Source: Catenovulum maritimum (lineage in GTDB: Bacteria; Pseudomonadota; Gammaproteobacteria; Enterobacterales; Alteromonadaceae). Taken from it: a stretch of DNA of 64,000 nucleotides. Numbering within the stretch: position 1 is the first letter of the stretch; each line of letters opens with the position of its first letter. Below, piece by piece: positions 56,860-64,000 of the stretch. Location of the stretch: the NCBI RefSeq assembly GCF_001050375.1, contig NZ_KQ130489.1:1-64000 (forward strand), written 5' to 3'. A program made the position numbers and the translations under genes. Below the pieces are notes generated by a model. The model was not told the DNA's origin. It did not search any database and saw only the letters and a program-made list of their open reading frames with translations.

Positions 56860-57793
56860 TTTATTATTAGATAATGCCGAGTTAGATTTGAGCAGAGCTC
56901 AAATACTGGTTGTCGATGATAAGCCTGTTCACATTCAAACAATTTACAACTTACTGTCGGATGATTATGAAATACTAGCAACTACGAGTGGTGAGGATGC
57001 GATTGACCTTTGCTACGATACGCCACCCGATTTAATCTTATTAGATGTGATTATGCCTGGGTTGAGTGGTTTAGAAACCTGCCGAATTTTAAAACAAAAT
57101 GAAGGAACAAGACGGATTCCAATTATCTTTTTAACTTCTGTCATGGAACAAGAAGATGAAACTGCTTGTTGGGAAAATGGTGGTATAGACTTTATAACCA
57201 AACCAGTTAATCCTATAACCTTAAAAAATCGGGTTAAAGCGCATCTAACCTTAAAATATCAAACCGACATTTTAGCGAATATGGCTTATATAGACGGTTT
57301 AACAGGTATTTATAATCGTCGCTATTTTGATGAACATTTAATTAAAGAAATAGAGCATATTAATCGAACCCACACTGATAGTGCTTTGTTGATTATGGAT
57401 ATAGATCATTTCAAGCAATACAATGATACATATGGTCATATAGCAGGGGATAAAGCTTTAAAAATAGTCGCCAATATTCTCAAATCTGCCTTAAAAAGGC
57501 CGACAGATTTTGTTGCTAGATATGGCGGCGAAGAGTTTGTTATTTTGTTACCCGAAACATATTTAGATGGTGCCTTTTATGTTGCTAAACGGATACAAGA
57601 AAATATTAAATTAGCAAATATTGAGCACATCAAATCGAAAGAAAAAGTATTAAGCCTGAGTATTGGTATTTCAACCATAGCTCAAAGCAATAAGGCAGAA
57701 ATGAATATTATCAAACATGCTGACAGCTTTTTATACCAATCAAAAATAGCAGGGCGTAATCGGATAAGTATGCCAGAAATGGTAGCGATTTAA
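56849..57793 (+). CDS. PleD-like response regulator diguanylate cyclase
   Basis: A 314-residue response regulator with GGDEF output. The receiver (VVDDKPVHIQ, phosphoacceptor in LLDVIMPGLSG near residue 65, lysine in ITKPV) is followed by a GGDEF domain with active motif GGEEF near residue 226. The allosteric I-site RxxD is intact (RPTD, five residues before GGEEF), so product feedback inhibition is likely. Its ATG is 11 bases inside the preceding hybrid kinase gene, so translation is coupled and this cyclase is the probable output of that relay. Confidence 0.95.
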   Translation: MPINLLLDNAELDLSRAQILVVDDKPVHIQTIYNLLSDDYEILATTSGEDAIDLCYDTPPDLILLDVIMPGLSGLETCRILKQNEGTRRIPIIFLTSVMEQEDETACWENGGIDFITKPVNPITLKNRVKAHLTLKYQTDILANMAYIDGLTGIYNRRYFDEHLIKEIEHINRTHTDSALLIMDIDHFKQYNDTYGHIAGDKALKIVANILKSALKRPTDFVARYGGEEFVILLPETYLDGAFYVAKRIQENIKLANIEHIKSKEKVLSLSIGISTIAQSNKAEMNIIKHADSFLYQSKIAGRNRISMPEMVAI

Positions 57794-57960
57794 TTTTCTA
57801 CTTTAAATATTCTCGTAAGTTGATAAATTTAAATTAAAAATCAGCTTTTTAATCTAATAAAGCTTGATAACTTTCATTGCTGAGCCTACCTTTAGGTAAT
57901 ACTAAAATAAAACTAATATATTTATCAGCGCGTTTCAGTTTTAAATAGGATCTTAATTTA

Positions 57961-58665
57961 ATGAATAAACCAGCAGTTAAGTCGGCAAATAAAACAACAG
58001 TCATTACCACCGACGATATTTTAGTCATGTTGTGTAAATCAGTAACGGATGTGTTAGCGAATGCGAATGCTAATATGGTCACTTATTCAGCTCTGGTGCA
58101 AAAGATCACTAAAACCAGTCTTAAACCAGACATAGGTTCATTTGTATTATTCGATGGTGGATTTTCAGGGTTAGTTGTTATTAATTTTAGCGCTGCAACC
58201 GCAATCGAAATTTATCAAAAATATATGACGAACATGGGGATCCCTCTAAGTGAATTATCAACCCAACATACTTCGGATGATGTTGGAAATGTCATGGGGG
58301 AACTGCTAAATCAAATTTTAGGTGATTTTACGGGGTTAGTCGGTAAAGAATTACAAACGTCAATTACTCAAAGTCAGCCAAAAATGTTAACTGTGAATAA
58401 GCAGTTAATGATTTCGATTGATACTAATTTAGATAGACCGCAAGCTAGACGTGTTACTTTTACGACAGAAAAAGGCAATATATTCTATCTAGAATTAGCT
58501 ATGGATAGAACCGAATTTATTAAATTACATGATTTTGTACCTGAAGAGTTTGATCCAGACGATATTATTCGAGGTGCACACATGGACAAGCAAAATAAAG
58601 AGAAAAAAGCGGACAAGCCAGATGACGACGCAGGCCAAGATTTGTTGGATGAATTAGGCATTTAA
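57961..58665 (+). CDS. DUF3334 protein with CheX-like phosphatase motif
   Basis: A 234-residue cytoplasmic protein of the DUF3334 group found in marine gammaproteobacteria. The segment VGNVMGELLNQILGDFTG (residues about 108-125) matches the ExxN active motif of CheC/CheX/FliY phosphatases, which remove phosphate from CheY-like receivers. The C-terminus is a charged tail (lysine- and aspartate-rich, ending LLDELGI). It starts with ATG (57961) preceded by AGGA, 168 bases after the cyclase gene and on the same strand. Phosphatase activity toward the neighbouring receivers is inference; DUF3334 has no settled function. Confidence 0.75.
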   Translation: MNKPAVKSANKTTVITTDDILVMLCKSVTDVLANANANMVTYSALVQKITKTSLKPDIGSFVLFDGGFSGLVVINFSAATAIEIYQKYMTNMGIPLSELSTQHTSDDVGNVMGELLNQILGDFTGLVGKELQTSITQSQPKMLTVNKQLMISIDTNLDRPQARRVTFTTEKGNIFYLELAMDRTEFIKLHDFVPEEFDPDDIIRGAHMDKQNKEKKADKPDDDAGQDLLDELGI

Positions 58666-58683
58666 GCATTTAACCTCACTACT

Positions 58684-58719
58684 TATACAGGATTAGTTAA
58701 GCTAAGTTAATCCTGTATA
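58684..58719. terminator. Hairpin after the DUF3334 gene
   Basis: Perfect 12-bp inverted repeat (58684-58695 and 58708-58719) with a 12-base loop, then CCTTTCTT. A likely terminator although the T tract is weak. Confidence 0.6.
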
Positions 58720-58822
58720 CCTTTCTTGCTTAAAAGAATTAAGCTAGCAAATTTAACGGTTAATTCTGCATTTTAAAATCAACTCAAGTACAATTACGTT
58801 TTTAATTAACACATTTGAATAG

Positions 58823-59284
58823 ATGAAATATTGGTTATTAAAAACAGAGCCAGACGAGTGTTCTATTGATGATATTAAAAACTCACCAGAGCAAACTATG
58901 GTTTGGGATGGCGTTAGAAATTATCAAGCCCGTAACAATATTCGAGATCACATCCAACTCGGTGATTTAGCTTTTATCTACCATAGTAGTTGTCAGGCGG
59001 TGGGAATAGTTGGTGTTGTTGAAGTTGTGAAAGCGTCTTATCCAGATCCTGAGCAGTTTAATACTTCATCAACACTTTATGATTTAAAAAGCTCCCCTGA
59101 AAATCCACGTTGGTTTAACATTGACATTAAATTTAAAACAAAATTTAATCGTATAGTTAGTTTAAAGCAGATTAAATCAATAGATGTGCTATCAGATATG
59201 GCTTTAATCAAACAAGCTAGATTATCTGTTCAACCTGTTACTGCCGAACATTGGCAATTTATCCATTCAATCAATAACGTATAA
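58823..59284 (+). CDS. EVE domain-containing protein
   Basis: A 153-residue protein of the EVE/thymocyte nuclear protein 1 family (PUA-like fold), in eukaryotes and some bacteria a reader of modified cytosine. Family blocks: YWLLKTEPDECSIDDI at the start, WDGVRNYQARNNIRDHIQLGDLAFIYHSS, PDPEQFN and PRWFNIDIKF. It lies nine bases upstream of ligA and is probably cotranscribed with it. Which nucleobase or RNA it binds is unknown. Confidence 0.93.
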   Translation: MKYWLLKTEPDECSIDDIKNSPEQTMVWDGVRNYQARNNIRDHIQLGDLAFIYHSSCQAVGIVGVVEVVKASYPDPEQFNTSSTLYDLKSSPENPRWFNIDIKFKTKFNRIVSLKQIKSIDVLSDMALIKQARLSVQPVTAEHWQFIHSINNV

Positions 59285-61327
<2,043 letters not shown>

Positions 61328-61341
61328 AGATATTCAAAACT

Positions 61342-61995
61342 ATGACTAGAACGAATTCAAAGTGGTACTTTTTGTCTTTATTGCTCTTGGCTCTAATCGT
61401 GAAATGGCTACCGTTTATTAATCTCCCTTTTAAATGGCTTGCGACTTATTTTCATGAGTTAAGCCATGGCTTAATGGCAATATTAACAGGTGGGAAAATC
61501 CAATATATCGAACTTTATGTTAATGGTGGCGGTCTTTGTGTTAGTCAAGGCGGAATACAATTATTAACTTCGTTTATTGGTTATGCTGGGGCAGTTGGTT
61601 GGGGTATGCTGATGGTTTATTCGGCCACCTTAAAAGCCAAAGTGGTTAAGTTTATCTCTTTAAGTTTAGTGTTAATTTGTGTTTTAAGTTTACTACTTTG
61701 GATTCGCGATATCTTGAGTATGCTAGTCATAATAGCTGTCACTCTTACCTTAGCTTTACCTTTAACTAAGCTTGCGACTCAGTGGGTTAAACCATTTATG
61801 ATGTTTTTAGGTATCATAACTATGTTAAATGCAATTTACAGCCCTTTGTATTTAATTGACGGCCGTTCTTTGGGGGATGGCGCTACATTAGCTAAACTAA
61901 CTTATATACCTGAAATATTTTGGGTTGCAGTTTGGTTTATTCTTGGTTGCTTAGGCCTATATAAAACATGGCGGAGTACTTATGCAGAACAATAA
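61342..61995 (+). CDS. M50-type membrane metallopeptidase-like protein
   Basis: A 217-residue integral membrane protein with about five membrane helices. The zinc-protease motif HELSH is visible near residue 40 in a transmembrane context (FHELSHGLMAILTGGKI), typical of the M50B-like group. Start ATG at 61342, 14 bases after ligA. The gene overlaps the following lipoprotein gene by 14 bases. A site-2-protease type role is inferred from the motif; a second metal ligand such as an NPDG-type motif was not seen clearly, so the protein could be an inactive relative. Confidence 0.8.
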   Translation: MTRTNSKWYFLSLLLLALIVKWLPFINLPFKWLATYFHELSHGLMAILTGGKIQYIELYVNGGGLCVSQGGIQLLTSFIGYAGAVGWGMLMVYSATLKAKVVKFISLSLVLICVLSLLLWIRDILSMLVIIAVTLTLALPLTKLATQWVKPFMMFLGIITMLNAIYSPLYLIDGRSLGDGATLAKLTYIPEIFWVAVWFILGCLGLYKTWRSTYAEQ

Positions 61996-62572
61996 TTTTA
62001 AACAGATTGCCATTGTCTTAGTTAGCTTATGGCTAACGAGCTGCGCAATAGTGCCAAAAGATCTACAAGTAGCTGATGATAGTAAATTAGTTAGCTATAA
62101 AGAGGTTTCACTTAATCCTAACCAAAACTTAAACCAGCTTGCACGCTGGGGTGGCGTGATTGCTAAAATTGATAATTTGTCTGGTGAAACTATGTTAGAG
62201 ATAGTTCACTTTGAAGCGCATTCAAGCACTAAGCCTAAGGTGACTGATAACTCTATTGGTCGATTTAGAGTTTATGTAAAGCATTTTCTTGAACCGAGTA
62301 TCTATAAAGAAGGTAGATTAATTTCAGCGTTAGGTACAATTGCAGTGTCAGAGCAAGATAAAATCGGTGAGCAAGATATTTTGTATCCTGTGATTAAAGA
62401 CGCCAAAATTTATCTATGGCCCATTGTTAAAGAAAGGCAAGAACATGACCATTGGCGCGATCCATTTTGGCCATATTCAAGTAACTGGTATTGGGCTAGG
62501 TATCACAGGCTCCACCCGTACTATATTCAGACTAAATCGATTAATAAAAAAAGCAAAAAAAGAAAAGATTAA
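61982..62572 (+). CDS. slp: Slp-family outer membrane lipoprotein
   Basis: A 196-residue Slp-type lipoprotein. The signal peptide ends in lipobox LTSC at residues ~18-21. The Slp fold blocks are seen in NQLARWGGVIAKIDN, TMLEIVHFEAHSS and GRFRVYVKHFLEPSIYKEGRLISALGTI, and the C-terminal W/Y-rich region (HWRDPFWPYSSNWYWARYHRL) is followed by a lysine-rich end. Slp proteins are induced by starvation or acid in enterobacteria. It overlaps the upstream peptidase gene by 14 bases and the downstream hydrolase ATG shares its stop (TAATG). Confidence 0.9.
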   Translation: MQNNNFKQIAIVLVSLWLTSCAIVPKDLQVADDSKLVSYKEVSLNPNQNLNQLARWGGVIAKIDNLSGETMLEIVHFEAHSSTKPKVTDNSIGRFRVYVKHFLEPSIYKEGRLISALGTIAVSEQDKIGEQDILYPVIKDAKIYLWPIVKERQEHDHWRDPFWPYSSNWYWARYHRLHPYYIQTKSINKKSKKRKD

Positions 62573-63459
62573 TGAGTCTTAGTGAAAAGCCCAATTGGCA
62601 GCAAAAATATGTTGAGGTATTAGGTCGTCAGGTTTCTGTGCTGCATAAGCTTGGAGAAAACGACAAGTTACCATTAGTTTTTGTTCATGGTTGGCTAGAT
62701 AATGCGGCCAGTTTTGAATTAATAACGTCTTTTTTAGATGAATACGAAATTTATCTAGTTGAGCTTTCAGGCCATGGTAAATCTGATCATATAGGTGCGG
62801 ATGCTCACTATCACTTAGTGGATTGGGTTTATGAATTTAAACTTGTGGTCAAGCAACTAGAACTAGACAAATTTAACTTAATTGGCCATTCACTTGGCGG
62901 TATTTTAGCTTCTATCTATTCAACTTTAGAGCAAGACAAAATTAACAAACTTATCTTGCTTGAATCCGCAGGCGCATTTGTGCAACCCAACCAAGATCTA
63001 GTGGAAAATTTAAAAGCGGCATTTACCAGCCGTGACCAACTGGCGATAAAAACATCTCACTCGGAAAAAAATAAATTACGGCCTATATCTTTATTAGCGA
63101 GTTTAATTGATTCACGATGTAAAGCCGGTGATTTCAATCAAGAAATTGCTAGCATCTTGATTGAAAGGAATATTGAACGTAAAGATGCGTTTTTTATTTG
63201 GCGAAGTGATGCTAGGTTAAAAACATTATCACCAATTCGTTTATCTGAAGAGCAAGCGGTTGAACTGGTGTCACACATTCATGTGCCGTGTTTAATTATA
63301 TTGGGTGAAACTGGTTTTAAATCGATTAGTGAAGACTTAGAGCGCCGCCAAGCTTACTTTAACAATATGCAGCACACTCAAGTTCCCGGCGGTCATCATT
63401 TTCATTTAGAGCATCCTGAATTAGCAGCACAAAAAATTATCGAATATTTGTCAGTCTAG
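62572..63459 (+). CDS. Alpha/beta hydrolase
   Basis: A 295-residue alpha/beta hydrolase with the usual elements: FVHGWLDNAASFELI oxyanion region, nucleophile elbow GHSLGGILAS near residue 105, cap domain, and C-terminal catalytic histidine in PGGHHFHLEHPE near residue 282. It matches a broad family of marine-bacterial esterase-like hydrolases; substrate unknown. Its ATG overlaps the stop of the Slp gene by one base, making ligA to here a tightly packed unit of four genes. Confidence 0.88.
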   Translation: MSLSEKPNWQQKYVEVLGRQVSVLHKLGENDKLPLVFVHGWLDNAASFELITSFLDEYEIYLVELSGHGKSDHIGADAHYHLVDWVYEFKLVVKQLELDKFNLIGHSLGGILASIYSTLEQDKINKLILLESAGAFVQPNQDLVENLKAAFTSRDQLAIKTSHSEKNKLRPISLLASLIDSRCKAGDFNQEIASILIERNIERKDAFFIWRSDARLKTLSPIRLSEEQAVELVSHIHVPCLIILGETGFKSISEDLERRQAYFNNMQHTQVPGGHHFHLEHPELAAQKIIEYLSV

Positions 63460-63510
63460 TTCAGGCTTTACCATATGATTATTTTCAGTAAGCGCGAAGG
63501 GCTGGTTTAG

Positions 63511-64000
63511 CTACCTTTTCGGTGGCACAAACTTACCTGAGTTTATGTCACTAAAATAATCATTGGCTAGACCGTCTAGATCACTTACGCGTATGTTGTC
63601 GTTTTCCAACATAGCGCGTAAAGGTGCTAAATCTATGTCTGTCGCGCCATTTTCTTTGGCTATTTTTCCCCACACATAAGCATGTTTAAATTTTTCTTGT
63701 TTTAAATACAGAGTACTTAAAGTTGTCAAAATTTCAGTGTTGAGTGGCTCAGAACCATCATATAGTTCAAGCGCGTGGTACAGTGTGTCTATTGTGAGAT
63801 CTTGATTATATTTTACATAGTGAGTCGCTAATTTAAATTGCAGCTCAGGTGTTTGTAACACGCCTGTGTCTCTTAATTTTAAGAAACGGCTAAGTGCTGC
63901 TTCATCACCATTACGCGACCAGTGCCAATAAAGTAGGTGAGGGTGATTACTATCTTTAGTCGCCTCAGACAGGCGTTTTAATTCTTTAATTGACGTTACA
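63511..64000 (-). CDS. TPR-like protein, C-terminal part (runs off the right edge)
   Basis: C-terminal ~162 residues of a longer protein. The reading frame stays open without a stop from the window edge through 63511, so the GTG at 63859-63861 is not the true start. The visible part consists of helical repeats of the TPR/Sel1-like kind (for example ILTTLSTLYLKQEKFKHAYVWGKIAKENGA). The start and the N-terminus lie outside the window. It converges with the alpha/beta hydrolase gene. Function unknown. Confidence 0.8.
   Translation of the reverse strand, partial: VTSIKELKRLSEATKDSNHPHLLYWHWSRNGDEAALSRFLKLRDTGVLQTPELQFKLATHYVKYNQDLTIDTLYHALELYDGSEPLNTEILTTLSTLYLKQEKFKHAYVWGKIAKENGATDIDLAPLRAMLENDNIRVSDLDGLANDYFSDINSGKFVPPKR

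Noticed and set aside
57849..58082. Minus-strand frame opposite the DUF3334 start
   Set aside because: Overlaps the strong start region of a conserved gene on the other strand and has no ribosome binding site or family.

Overview
The window reads as chromosome of a low-GC marine gammaproteobacterium of the Alteromonadales (Alteromonadaceae type, for example Catenovulum-like; this is inference from gene content and order, not a match I could run). Pointers are a split trpE-trpG-trpD-trpCF-trpB-trpA operon with a Trp-Trp-Trp leader peptide, followed by yciB and yciI, gcvA-ygdD-rlmM order, recX-alaS-csrA order, sirB1-kdsA, csdA-csdE, fadE with a PsrA-like TetR regulator, and many c-di-GMP and hybrid two-component proteins. 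Most of the window is ordinary chromosomal backbone.

Layout. 1-3.0 kb is the only clearly mobile region: a Y1 (HUH) REP-type transposase, two diverged copies of a ~320-bp repeat that starts inside the transposase 3' end, and a 5'-truncated group II intron (reverse transcriptase/maturase plus domains V and VI) fused to the second copy. 3.4 kb: tRNA-Val(GAC). 3.7-8.0 kb: ATP-dependent 5-oxoprolinase and TrmN6. 8.1-16.1 kb (minus): trpL attenuator, trpEGDCFBA, yciB, yciI. 16.2-22.3 kb (plus): rnm, yciO-type protein, scpA, recX, alaS, csrA. 22.4-29.9 kb: HD-GYP response regulator, sirB1-kdsA, gcvA cluster to rlmM, and small unknown genes. 30-37.4 kb: a double-PilZ protein divergent from radA, a fructosamine-kinase-family gene, csdA-csdE. 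37.5-43 kb: GGDEF-EAL protein, PsrA-like regulator and fadE.

43.1-48.9 kb (minus) is a secretion cluster: an extracellular endonuclease/phosphatase-fold protein with PKD domain and GlyGly-CTERM-like tail, a PhoX/DUF839 lipoprotein and a di-CXXCH lipoprotein, plausibly for phosphate or nucleic-acid scavenging at the cell surface. 49.1-58.7 kb is a signalling cluster: two divergent hybrid histidine kinases, a PleD-like diguanylate cyclase whose start lies inside the second kinase gene, and a DUF3334 protein that carries a CheX-like ExxN motif. 58.8-63.5 kb: EVE-domain protein, ligA, an M50-type membrane peptidase, Slp-type lipoprotein and alpha/beta hydrolase in tight order. The window ends inside a TPR-like gene that runs off the right edge.

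No CRISPR array, rRNA, prophage or complete defence island was seen. The best candidates for something new are the transposase-tail repeat and its fusion to the intron remnant, the nuclease-PhoX-dihaem surface cluster, and the kinase-cyclase-CheX-like signalling cluster with two non-canonical phosphorelay residues.
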